From Sphagnum magellanicum (lineage: Eukaryota; Streptophyta; Sphagnopsida; Sphagnales; Sphagnaceae): DNA of 64,000 bases. The position numbers and the translations under genes are program-made. Positions within the stretch are counted from its first letter, which is position 1. Each line of letters opens with the position of its first letter. The notes beneath the pieces are model-generated. The model did not search any database. It worked only from the letters and a program-made list of their open reading frames with translations, and was not told the DNA's origin. Positions 46,061-58,059 of the stretch are shown piece after piece. The DNA is taken from positions 2,728,001-2,792,000 of the forward strand of contig CM038919.1 in NCBI GenBank assembly GCA_021904315.1, written 5' to 3'.

Positions 46061-47824
46061 TGCAATTTTCACAAAAATGTTATTAAGAAATGGAAGGAAA
46101 AAAACAATTATGTTTTAGCAAAACATATAAAAGCTATTGAAATATGCAAATGTGACAAGTACAAGGAAAGCATAGAAAGAAAATTACAAATAACAAACCT
46201 TAAATGTTATTTGTAAATTTGCAAAAAACATTTGTAAGTAAAAGGTTTAAGGATTAAAGTTTTTAAATTTTCAAATTAGACTTGTTTTTCTTTCCTATCA
46301 CAATGTGAGGAAAAAAAAATTCAAGTGTGAATTTATGTATGTTTTATGTTGGAAAAATATGTCCTCATAAATATTGTTCAAAAACTCAAACATAGAAACA
46401 AATAATTATATTAGTCTACAAATTACAAACAAAAAAACATACAATGACAAACATAAAAAAAAACAAACAAGACAAGAGATAAACAATAAATAAATAAACA
46501 AGTAGAAACAAAACAAATAAGAAAAAAATAAATGTTGAATAAGATAGTTATTTGTTGGAAGCGAGGGCATGGTGTCAATTATCAAGAAGCACAAGTGTGG
46601 GGCATCAATTTGATGAATAGGAGGAAAGAAAGGGATGCAAGCAATGAGATGCAAATTAGGGGGGCTTGTTGATGCAATGTTAGTGAAAAAATTGATAGTC
46701 AATGAACACACACAATAGTAGAGTAGCAATAGTGAAGGGGGAAAAGGCATCATTTAAATGACATAGGTTAGGAATGGTGAGGAATGTGCAATGAAAGAAA
46801 AAAATAGAAAGGAAAGGGGGAAAAAAAAGGAAAATAATGGAAAAGAAGGAAAAGGAGGGAAGGAAAGGGATTTGAAAGACATGAGAAGAAGAAGAAAAAA
46901 CTCAAGGACCTAGAAACCCAAACATAAAAATTAAAAATTAAAAAAAACTTCACCAAATACAAAAGTCATAAATAAGCAATGGACATAGAGCTAGCTTGTG
47001 AGCCCTTTTTATCTTGGAAAAGAAGAAAAGGTCAAGACCCAAGACTATAGTTGTGTTTTAGAATTGGCACGACCAAGAAGAAAAGAACCCTAAATGTTGT
47101 TACTAACGACATAGACTTGGCCTAAAACAAAAATTTAAGAACCTGAGATTGCTTGCACCTTTTCACCTCATTTTAGGTATCAACAATTAATAATATTGGA
47201 AAGGATCCAAATATCATAATTGATTTTCACACAATAGATATCTGAAGGTCAAGGTATCAATTTGGGTATTAGTAAATCTTGTACCCTAGGTGTTCAATGT
47301 TCGACACTTGGGTAATATTCTATTGATGCTTGGGTCAATTTTTGATCCCCACCCAACACTAATTTAAACCAAAAAAAGAAAAAGAAAAAACATTATAAGA
47401 AATTTCTTGGGTGCATTTGAAATGCAACCTATGTTAGTGAATATGTTTTAGAAAATAAAGGTATATTACACCTACTCTTAAATAATAGAAGGGATATCAC
47501 ACCTATAAAACATTACCCCCCATCATAGGCCTCTTATTTGATAAGCCCCCACCCTTGGCTTTACCCATACACTTATTTCCTCCAAGTCTTTGAAACAACA
47601 CCTCAAAAGTAGATTCCAATTAGCCTCTTTGGAATCATTAATAGCATTCGGCACATGTTCCAACTAGGCTATGTAAATAGCCCTAGGTGGGCCCCCATTT
47701 GCAAGGCAATCTATTTGACCTAAACCTTTAACAAACCTAGTTTTGGGAATTGACATTTTTTTATAATCAATTTGCTTAAACCTTTTCATTTTATAATCAA
47801 ATATCAAAAGGATTGTGACCATTG
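46061..47824. other. gene-free AT-rich DNA with a purine tract
   Basis: No gene is recognised. Between about 46790 and 46910 the + strand is nearly pure purine (AGGAAAGG-type runs), and frames on the complementary strand reflect this. A fragment similar to the dispersed hairpin repeat (TTACACCTACTCTTAA) lies near 47465. Confidence 0.5.
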
Positions 47825-48535
47825 TTGTTCATGGATTTAATGGTACACATATGGTTGATTGGTTCATAGTGGGTGCATCAATCATTAAAAAATATGTTGA
47901 CATTTTTTTGATGTGTTAACTAACAAAGACAAATTGTTTAATAAATAAATCAATATTCGTTGTGGTCAACATTTTAGGAACAACACCACTTGTTTTGAAG
48001 AGATTCCAAGTTTAGACCTAATATTTGTGGAACAATATATAAACACACATCCTTTTTGTAGATCTTTCAAGCAAGAAAATTACATTATTAATAACGATTT
48101 CTTCCATAGGGCAATAATATTATAATGTTATGAATTATGTGATGCATATAAGATGTTTTGAAATGTTTGTGCTAGCCAATTTGGAGGAGTTCATGATGAT
48201 GGATAATTCAAAAGGTCCAACCTATATGCATAATTAAGGTTTCAAAATATCTTTCAAGAACCATTGATTGCCATCCAAAGTATGAATGTAAATTATTTTA
48301 AATTGGTGTTGCAACTTATCCAATTTGTACCTATTTGCAAAAAGAATTGGAAGACATGTAATCTTGCAAATGTTGATAAGAAAAAGTATGATTCCAACAT
48401 GAATTCAAGTAGGGTGGTGATAGATAATGCATTTGATTTTTTAAAACACATATGTATTTTGAAACATTTCAATCCCAGAATTGATTGAGTTGCACAAGTT
48501 TTTTTTGTTGTGTCCTTCACAATTATTGTTAAATG
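47825..48535 (+). pseudogene. PIF/Harbinger transposase remnant 1
   Basis: Segments match the DDE domain of PIF/Harbinger transposases in order: HGFNGTHM (first Asp replaced by Asn, near 47850), NVCASQFGGVHDD (second Asp retained, near 48165-48205) and SSRVVIDNAFDFLKH (near 48408-48450), where relatives have Glu and this copy has Asp. The frame changes and stop codons make it non-functional. The longest open piece is 48264-48488. The enzyme would have moved a transposon with a three-base target duplication; no ends were located. Confidence 0.55.
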
Positions 48536-50888
48536 TGGGGTGCATAAGAACCTAAATTTGAAAATGTAAAAACAAAAGTTAACAAACTGATGAGCTAATA
48601 AGGTTTGGTGAAATAAACTACCTACTATTTAAAAATAATAATTTGTCATATGTTATAACATTAGCACCAACAACTATCATTGTTCACAACTACACACTAG
48701 ACAACATAAACCTTTTGAATGGCACAACTCATAGAATTGTGTTTTGTGTTTTGAATTGTTTTTGTTTATCTTTGGCCTTGGATTCCTATAAGTTGTAAGT
48801 TATCTATGTTTTGAAACAAAAAGAATGGGATTCCAAAGCAAACAATGAAAATATAATTTCAAACATCAAAAAAATTAAAACCATGTTCTAGATACTTACC
48901 TTCACTTACTTATCACAACTCAAACATAACAACAAAAAAACTATAAAATTCCTAACAAATTTGCAAAAGCAAAGGGTGAGAGATTAATAAAACTTCTTTT
49001 TGAACAATAAATGATTGATCATCCATTTGTACTATGACAAAGTCATACATAATGATTCATTTATTGTGTTTAAATATTTTTGCACACAAATGTAAATATA
49101 AATCAAAGATAGTTAAATGTAGTGCAAAATGAAAATATTTCTTGATTTGATGAACCAAAGCTAATTTTCTATAGCTGTTAATTACCATTACTACCACCAC
49201 CATATATGATTCTTGTTTCAACACATTTGCAAACAAATTAACCATCTGTAGTTGTTAACCTTAAACAATTTGTATGTGATTATTTTCATTTTGTAACATT
49301 TGAGATGTGATGAACTTCATCATTTCCATTTCTTTATTTCAAACTCCTTCATCACATGTGTGAAATTAATGATAACATTTGCAATTGTAAATGAACTTGT
49401 AAACAACCACTTGCTCTTCCTCTTTACCTTCTTGTTAGGTTTCCCTTGCACATTAGGCACACTAAATTTATCTCTAGAACTATTCGAAATCTGGGGTCTT
49501 TTAAGAACAAAATCCTCTTCATCACAAGCATTCACAATTTCCATTTCTAATCTATCTTTAAATACATCACATGCACACTTTAATCTAATGCATGAGGTAT
49601 GTCATTTATTTTAACAATATCAAAAAAATGTTGTCAAAACATTCAAACCATGGTTAATTTAATAAAGATGCATGTTAAAGGATAGGAATCTCTAAACTAG
49701 TTAGTACCATAGGCCTCTTAGTAATTAATAGTTACTAACTTATTGTCTTTTACCAAAGGGATGAAGCTAATAGGGATTAAATAGTTCATGTTTGCGAGTG
49801 GTTGGGAATAAATTACCCAATCATCTAGGAGATTTTTAGAAAGGGATTAAGATAAAGGCCTTATTTTTATAAGGTCAATGTGGGCCTTGTATGATTTCAT
49901 GAAAAAAAAGGATTAGAGGAAATGTTGGTGGATTTTTAAAGCATTCGATATTATTGTAGTTGGTTGTTGGAATGAAAGACTCTTTTGAAACAGTGTGCGG
50001 TGTAATACTAAAGAGGAAAGAATAGTGCGAAAATGTATTTGTATTTGTGTATAATTCTAATGAAAAAGGTTAAAAAACTTGTTGCATGTGCATTTTATCC
50101 TATCAGGAGATGTAGAAAATAATGTAGTTTAAGATTATACAAGGGTGTTTCTAACCTTTTTCATGGTAGTTTTGCATTTCTTTAGAACAGAAAGCAAGAA
50201 GGCATATCAATTGGTAGCCTAGGAATCATGGTGTAACAACTTTGCATGTTTTTGCACAAAGTTGAGGGAGTGGCAAGAAGAAGCTATCATGAAGAAAGCT
50301 TCCTCAAAGTCATTGCACTAACAATGGTCGGCATATTAGCACATGTTAGTTGGCTCGCGATGAACCTATTTCTATGTCATGTGTGCAGTGCTAGTGCCTC
50401 CTCTTTTATCCAAGGTGCTACACCTAAAAAGCCTGACCTAATTCTAATTCTTCTCCTTTCTAGGTACTCACAAGGACCTTACAAAGCATAATCTTATTCC
50501 TACCCTCCAAAGGCACCTTACAATTTTTGGTGGTAAAGGTGTCCCCCAGTCTGGTAGATTCAGATCATTGTCAGTTCTTAGGCAGGAGAAGGGCAAGTCA
50601 TATGAGGGGTTAAGTGATGCTGTTCTTGTGCATGTGAAGTGAACTAGCTAGCACTCTCATTCCCATGTGTGAGAACAATCATGGCTCCCTTGTCCCAAGT
50701 CCCCACTATTATTTATTTAAATGATGTATTATTATTTTCCCAGTGTTGATGTCAAAGTACTATTTTCTTTATGGGTTTGCTCAATTCTCTATTGGATTGG
50801 AATTTGGGAGAGAAAAAAACACAACCTTCCCTTCCACAACACCCACTACTGACCCATCAAAAACGTACAAATAATTTTATTACTGGGC

Positions 50889-50924
<36 letters not shown>

Positions 50925-51044
50925 TGTAGGTAGTGTAAACTATCTTTTTACTACCCACTATGTTTTTTTGGCCATTTTAAGTTTGCAAGTTAGGACATCA
51001 TCATAAACTACTGAGGTATTTTGCAGTGTGCTGCAACTCCGTTG
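48536..51044. other. gene-free AT-rich DNA
   Basis: No gene is recognised. On the - strand 49544-49320 gives a basic segment (PNVQGKPNKKVKRKSK) that could be a fragment of a transposon-associated protein, but this is not certain. A (GA)n tract lies at about 50892-50922. Confidence 0.45.
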
Positions 51045-51400
51045 TTCATAATTGTGATCGATGTGTGAATAAGTCAAAAAACAGGGTTTGAGACAACCGA
51101 CCGTTTTCCAGGAAAAATCAAGTTTGTACCCAAATATTCATTACTTGTGATAGTTATGTGCATAAGTAAAAAGGGTTTTCCGGCAAAAATCAAGTTTGTA
51201 CCCCCAAATCTTGATTAATTGTGATAGATATGTGCATAAAGTAAGAAGGGGTGTAACAACCGACCCTTTCAGACAAAAAAACAATTTTGTACCCAAATCG
51301 CAATTAATTGTGATAGATATGTATATAAGTAAACGGGGTTTGGCAACCAACTCTCTTTTGGGGAAAAATCAATCTTGTACCCAAAATCTTGATTGCAAAC
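51045..51400. repeat. four-copy minisatellite, 72-98 bp units
   Basis: The phrase AAATCAAGTTTGTACCC and variants recur at about 51115, 51186, 51278 and 51365, alternating with GTGATAGATATGTGCATAAG and CAACCGACC phrases. Unit lengths vary. No protein is encoded. Confidence 0.75.
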
Positions 51401-51675
51401 TCAAGGCACAGAAACGGAGAAGTTGTAGAAGAAGACATGATGAACACAACTTATTCATTGTGTACCAAATCTTTCTTTCCACAACCATAAAATTGGAATA
51501 ATATAATGAATGTGGTTTGCTGCTTGTATTTTAGTCATATAACTTTGAAGTATGTAATTGGCATAACTTTGTGTAAGGTAATGCGAGCACGGCATGTAAG
51601 GTTATTGTTGTTACATACTCATCATGATACTCACCGTTTCTCCTCTTGGATGCCCTGAAAATGGACATTTCTATT

Positions 51676-51874
51676 ATTACCTTAGTACCTTGGTCAATTT
51701 GACATTGATTATATTAATTTCAAAAATTATTTCTTCCAAATAAAAAAATATTGTGAAGGAAAATAGTGAATATTTAGGAATATTCCATTTTGTTGAAATG
51801 ATTTTCTCAAAATTAATTGATTATTCGATGGACATTTGTTGAAATGGCCATGGTACTACAGTATATGTTAAAAA
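51676..51874. mobile_element. MITE family copy C
   Basis: The left end TTAGTACCTTGGTCAATTTG and the right end in reverse complement TGTAGTACCATGGCCATTTC form terminal inverted repeats. The interior shares TGAATATTTAGGAAT and TGTTGAAATGA-like stretches with copy B at 39626. It is non-coding. Confidence 0.65.
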
Positions 51875-51923
51875 ACAAATCCACACATGTGTTTCATATG
51901 AAGGGGTAAGGACTAGTGGTTTT

Positions 51924-51949
51924 GGGGGGGGGGGGGGGGGGGTGGGGGG
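51924..51949 (+). repeat. long G run
   Basis: Nineteen G, one T and six more G occur in a row, directly downstream of MITE copy C. Such runs can form G-quadruplexes and are often misread in sequencing, so the exact length is uncertain. Confidence 0.8.
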
Positions 51950-52707
51950 CAAATTTCACTAAACCATCTTATGGATGATTGTCATTTCAACTGCTTAGCA
52001 AATTGAAAATATAAGCATTAATTAATGACATTTAATATATGTGAAACACTTTCCCTATATACACACATTAATACACAACATATGATGCCATTAATTACAA
52101 AGGGATTTTTCTATTTCTTTCATGTGCAACAATTTTGAAATTGTCATGACATCAATTTTTCCCATTACAAGTATTTTCAAATACTTTTTTAAAAAAAATT
52201 TCAAAGAAAAAATATAGCCATGCATCCCCAACAAAGATTTGATCCATATTCCTCTACACCAATATATTGTAATCCACTTTTATTATGATTGGATTGGGTC
52301 TCAAACATCAACATAACATACTTTTGTTGCTCTTATCAACTTTCATAAGCCAACATGGTTTGTTAGGCGCCCCCTTTAGGAAAAAAACCCAAAATGTGAG
52401 ATGTTCTTGTGAAGAATATTAAAATCAAACAAATAATATATAAACTTTCATACAATTCATAAGAGATTGCAAGCAATCAATGAAAGTGATGTTTCATCAA
52501 ACTTTTATGCCCACATCCATTAAAATTTCATTCTCTCAAATAAAAGTCACACTATCTATGATAATCAACATTCACATTTGCATGCTTTAGAAACAACAAA
52601 AGATACATATTGTAATTGAAACATTTGTAAATAATTATAGTATATTTAAATCTTTGAAAATTTCTTGAACTCAACTATTTAACACACAATTGCTTCAACC
52701 CATGTGT

Positions 52708-52742
<35 letters not shown>

Positions 52743-53345
52743 AAATATTGAATTAAATTATTAAAATAAAATACATCTATCAAGATTCAGTATATGTAAT
52801 TTAACATGTATGTTAATTTTTAATCCTTTTTTGGTTTGCTCATTAGTTATTGAAGGTACTTAGTATTGGCTTGGTGTTTTGCAAATAGGAAGGAGGTCCT
52901 TGTTGTGTTGGCTGTTGATATGATTTTTTTTGTTAAACGGTTACTAGTTGGCATCATTTGTCCTTAAGGATTTTGTTGTTGCACTTTGCTATTTGAAAAA
53001 ATGAGATTTCAACAAAATGTGGTTGAACTTGATCTCTTGCCATTAAGTCCCATCTAGATGCACGTAATTTACCAAAATTGAAATATGAAGGCATATTTCA
53101 TCCACAAATCCACCATGAGGAAAATCCTCACAATCACTCATTTACTATTTCATTTCATTTAATGGTACTTTTTTGCATAGGGTAACACCTAAAGGCCATA
53201 TTCCCAAAATAAGGGGCCTACGATTAGTTGGTAGCCAAGTCCAGCCCCACATTTTGGTAGTATCCCCACATGAATGGGCCTTAAGCACCATAAAGCACAA
53301 GACAAAGCTTATTATAAGCCCAAAACATACATAAATCACAAAGCC

Positions 53346-53381
<36 letters not shown>

Positions 53382-53549
53382 TCTTACACCCTATTATAAA
53401 TAATTTTGAAAAAAAATCTATTGCATAAAATCCATTGCATTTTGAGTGGGCTTACTCTCATAAACTGGCCTGAAGATCTAGCAGCATCCATTTGCAAGAG
53501 TATATTGCACTCCCCAGGCTAGCAGAGTGGAATTTAGACACCCTTCTTT
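51950..53549. other. gene-free AT-rich DNA
   Basis: No gene is recognised. It contains an (AT)n microsatellite at about 52710-52738 and an (AG)n microsatellite at about 53349-53378, the latter followed by GGGATCTTACACCCTATTATA, a fragment like the dispersed hairpin repeat. Confidence 0.5.
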
Positions 53550-53988
53550 ATGAAGGATAAGGGACTTGTTTGGGGCTTCACAAGGGCTCAAACCCGTGAA
53601 GCCCTTCAAGGGATCCCCTTACCCTACACATTTAGGAGAGTGTGACCTTACACACCTATAAGCATGTATAAGATCATTCCCGATTCTCGATGCTAAACCT
53701 AAAATCAATCCTCTCTTTCGTAGGAGGAGGGGTATTTAAGGGTAGAAAGGTGCCCTCCAAATCATACCCATGAAGGATAAGGGACTTGTTTGGGCCTTCA
53801 CGAGGGCTCAAACCCATGAAACCCTTCAAGGGATCCCTTACCCTACACATTTAGGAGAGTGTGACCTTACACACCTATAAGCATGTATATGATCATTCCC
53901 GATTCTCGATGCTAAACCTAAAATCAATCCTCCTTTGTAAGAAGAGGGGTATTTAAGGGTAGAAAGGTGCCCTCCAAATCATACCCAT
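53550..53988. repeat. two-copy tandem repeat, 220 bp
   Basis: The unit starting ATGAAGGATAAGGGACTTGT at 53550 is repeated from 53770 with few differences and ends CCAAATCATACCCAT at 53988. Each copy contains CTTACACACCTATAAGCATG and CGATTCTCGATGC. The high identity suggests a recent duplication. No protein is evident. Confidence 0.88.
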
Positions 53989-54326
53989 ACATGTAAGTAA
54001 TAAGGTTGATGGTTCACATAAGGTATCCACCCTAAACGAACCCCACCCACTCGTTGGCTATAACGCAACATAAAGTTTTTAAAGGAATTATTTGTTTGGC
54101 ATGATATCTTGGGAGGGAAAAAACCCAAAAGAAAGGGGGTGAGGCATTTCAAAAAATCAAACATCTGCCCCTTTTGCTAAGGAAAAATTCCACTCAATAA
54201 TGTGCCATCCAAATACACTAGAATTTTGTTGTGGGTGCTTTACATCTTGACCTAGAGAGTTGCAGGGTGCAAGTCAATAATCAAGAAGACAAGGTAGACA
54301 CTACACACCCATGTGCTTACACTTAA

Positions 54327-54399
54327 GCCCATGTGCTTTACACTTAACACCATGTGCTCACCTGAACTTAAGAAAACCTTCAATGTAAAGCACATGGGC
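54327..54399. repeat. 16-bp perfect hairpin arms
   Basis: GCCCATGTGCTTTACA at 54327-54342 pairs exactly with TGTAAAGCACATGGGC at 54384-54399, with a 41-base loop. Two further CCATGTGCTT words lie beside the left arm. It is a candidate small foldback element or a structured transcript. Confidence 0.75.
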
Positions 54400-55097
54400 C
54401 TATGTACCCTGACTTCAGTTAGGAAAAGTACATGACAACCCTAACCTTCCCAATAAAACTTTTGATGCCTTAAAGCACTAGGAGATGTTTCCTAAGTGTA
54501 TTTGGAGGGCTCTTTATATATGCATGAATATCCTTCCTCTTTTGTAGGATGGATCCTATGCCTACTCCTTAAGAGTGGGAGTGAAATTATGCCTACTTGT
54601 AGGTGTGAGATCCCTCTTACTCTTCTCACAAAGTAAAGCATAAGAACCCCCTCACATTACACTGCTCCAAACGTTCTTTAGGCATAATGAACCCAAGAAC
54701 AGGGGGAATTTTTTTCAAACAATTTCAAGTCTAAGAAAACCTCCCCAAATAAACATTAAAAAACCGCAAAGGAAACAAGGCATCACAAACACACTGGCCT
54801 TGCCAATAGATAAGATGTTCTACATCTAACTACTTGTGTCCACACTCTGAACACCAAAACAATCCATTCCAATCTAAACAGTCTAAACACTTTCACGAAA
54901 GAAACTGGTTCACCTAATGTGAAACTGGTTCTGTTAAGGTAAAACTTTCAAAAGTTGGATCCAATGTGATAGTCCCTGGCCCTGTGGGGGCAGAGCCCAA
55001 CAAAGGGAAAGAGTGCACAATAGAAGAACTAGAACAAAAAAGAATGACAAAACTAAGGCCAATGAATGGCAAGGACAATCGAGTTAACTCGGTACTA
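54400..55097. other. spacer with a dispersed repeat copy
   Basis: At about 54545-54660 there is a copy of the repeat also present near 32670 and 100 (CCTATGCCTACTCCTTAAGA ... GGTGTGAGATCCCTC). The remainder has no recognisable feature; the short frames at 54914-55226 are on both strands. Confidence 0.5.
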
Positions 55098-55480
55098 CCT
55101 ACTAAATGTTTATTGATAATGACTAATTTATCACAATTTTTTTGCCCACTAGCTAGTAACATTGATATGATTATTGGTACCAACTTTTATTTATATCACA
55201 ACATACCCAATAGTAACATGATTTGATTATTGATACCAACTTTGCCCACTAGCTAGTAACATGATATGATTATTGGTACCAACTTTTATTTATCACAACA
55301 TACCCAAGAGTAACATGATATGATTATTGAGAACAACTTTTATTTATCACAACATACCCAAGAGTAACATGATATGATTATTGGTACCAACTTTTATTTA
55401 TCACAACATACTCAATAGTAGTAACATGATATGATTATTGATAACAACTTATTTTTATCATAACTTGCCAATTGGTAGTA
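55098..55480. repeat. 54-bp minisatellite
   Basis: Units starting ATGATATGATTATTGGTACC occur at about 55163, 55217, 55262, 55316, 55370 and 55427. The three central steps are 54-57 bases, and each unit contains TTATTTATCACAACATACCC. The edges are more diverged than the centre, as expected for an array that expands in the middle. Confidence 0.85.
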
Positions 55481-57679
55481 ACCTCATATTAGTACCCTTT
55501 GATTTATTGGTAACAACTCATTTATCACAACTCTTACCCACAAATTATTGTAAAAGAGTGAAAGAGTCTACACTCACTTTTGAGTCATGTCCTTTGGTTG
55601 CACACACCTTAGTTTTTTAAATTATTAGGTAAGTAGTACCTACTTGGGTGCTCAATGACCAGTATGGGATTTTCGGAGTTTTCCTTTGCCCTTTTTTTGT
55701 GTGAAGTAACACCGGTAAAAACATTGTGGCACTCCAGAAATATGGCCGTTTATGCGAGGTGTACCCTTGCATTTCAACATTTTCCATTTGTCTACCAACA
55801 ATTCTATTTCACTCAAAAATTTAATTGGAAATTCAAATATTGCAAGTTGCATACAAAGTCGCTTACAATATGATATTATCTCTTAGGTCAAGATTCAACA
55901 AGTTGATATCGTCAAAAACGATAGTATTCCTAATTGTCATCCAATTGATAGATAGAAGATGGTAGGTGCCAAAAGTCTATAAATTAGGTTACATAATGAA
56001 TGGGTGTAATTTAGGGTTAATTTTCCTTGTTTAGAATCATGTGGTATTTTTTGCACCACCACAACATTTTTATTATATGTTGTAAATACAAATTTCAAGC
56101 ACATTAGAACATTGCGAAAGAAAGGAACGTCAAAGGGACAGTTGACATAAAGCCTCCTTATTAACCATTTTCATGTAACCTATCCAATGGCTGAAAGTAT
56201 GTCTCTTGCAATTTGAAAAATCCTATCTACGGGTGATTTTTCTTCTTTTAAAGTTTGCAAACATCTATTCAAACCTATAAATCGAATTGAGGGTGAATAA
56301 ATCACTTTTTTTTTAATACCCTTTCCCCCACCAAATTTTTTTTTGTAAACCCATTAATCATCACAATACCCACACAAAATCTAAATTCCTAAAGGCTATT
56401 AAAATCATGTACCAAAAATTCAATCAAAATGTAAAGGATTCCTCAAAGTTTGTTGTGTGGTGATTCATTTCAAACTCAAGGTTCATATATCTACAAAAGA
56501 TCATTCATTATAAATGGTGGTGTTCATATTGCATATAATAATAAATTAACACAATGCTATAAAAACTGACCTTAATTGAAGAGAAAACTAAACTGACTGA
56601 GAGCATTTTCCTTATGCATCTGACACAAGATATTAACTTTGGTCACAAGTGGGATTTACATAATTTATAGCATTGGGTTTCTCGGGTGGGGTCACCCATG
56701 CCTAGTAAATTTTTGACTAGGGGTCCTTAAGTTAAACTTATTGTGCTACTTCTTATTTCCATAAAGGGTAGCCTAATGATACAACAAATGTGTGGAAATT
56801 TGACACTTTTGTTCAAATAACATGAATTGTGTCATGAAGTACAATTTTTGTGTTAACTAGTTAACATCATGAAAGGTATGGTGATCTACCTTACCTTTGA
56901 ACATTACCCACTTTAATGAACCCACGACTTTTGATGTAAGCCCTAAACCCTGAAAACTTAAGGATTTTGTAAGGTCTATGTAATAGGTTCATTTCCATAA
57001 GGTCCTCCCAGTAGGTTCCTTCCAATGTTTGATCTGGTATCATTTATTTTTATATTAGTATATAGGTAGGTCTCTCCAAAACTTCAATGCAAATAGGGGA
57101 ACTGATACTAGGGTACCATTACAAATGTATAAGCAATTTGATTCATACATTAGAGTTTTTCATAAATTGATGTCTTGTTGGCCCCACTTTCATGCCTTGT
57201 TTGTCTTGTTTTTGACCACTTGTGTGTTATTTTTAAAGTTTTCAAAATAAGAGACCAAATTCAAAAACTCAGCATGGGATCCCAAAAAGTTAACAACAAC
57301 AAAAAAAATTCTAACTATGAGCTGCCCACCTCTAGTCTTTGCTACATAGGTTTTTTTACCTTGTGGCATTGTTGGTTATAGGCTTGAGGCTATAGGGTAT
57401 GGGGTTATAAGGGCTATATAGACTAATATAAGTTGCATGCTATAATTGTTTAGCTTAATAAAGGTTATTATTATATATGGTTGATCCTAATATAAGGGCT
57501 AAGGACATGTTGGCCAAGATGTGATCCACCTTAACACTATTCAAAAACACTACCAATTTCACTTTGATGAAGTTTGAAGAATTGGCATTTTGAATAATGC
57601 TTATGATTTCCTCCCACATTAAGTCTACAAGTGAACCTTCTAGTCAAGATTTAAATTTGATTTTTAGGTTTAAAATTTT
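55481..57679. other. gene-free AT-rich DNA
   Basis: No gene, RNA or clear repeat is supported in this stretch. Confidence 0.45.
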
Positions 57680-57960
57680 TTAGGATTTGGTTTTTATTGT
57701 TAAGGTTAAGATGTTACATGGTCTAATTTTTAGGATTAGGGTTTTGGTGTTTGATTTTTGGATAAGGTTTTTAGGGTTATAATTTTAGGGTTAAGATGTG
57801 ATTTTTAAGATAATGGTTTTGGGGCTTAATTTTAGGATATGGATAGAGTTTTTTTAGGATTAAATTTTTAAGGTTAAGGTTAGGGTCTAATTTTAAAGGT
57901 TAATGTTAGGCTTTTCATGTTTAATTTTTAGAGTTAGGCTTTTTTTTATTTGTGAACATT
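57680..57960. repeat. degenerate GGTTTTTAGGATTA-type repeats
   Basis: Short phrases of the type TTTTTAGG(A/G)TTA(A/G)GG recur about every 20-30 bases, for example TTTTTAGGATTAGGGTTTTG near 57727. They resemble badly decayed telomere-like DNA or a simple G/T-rich minisatellite. Confidence 0.5.
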
Positions 57961-58059
57961 CAATGACAAGGCATGCCTCAAGTGTATAAGAAGGCCATTA
58001 AAGTTGATCCCTTAATTACAACTTTTTTGTTTCATATTATTCTTGAAGCACAAGAATGT

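Noticed and set aside
50246-50491. 81-codon + strand frame with hydrophobic stretches
   Set aside because: It has no known motif, no splice context and composition similar to surrounding non-coding DNA.
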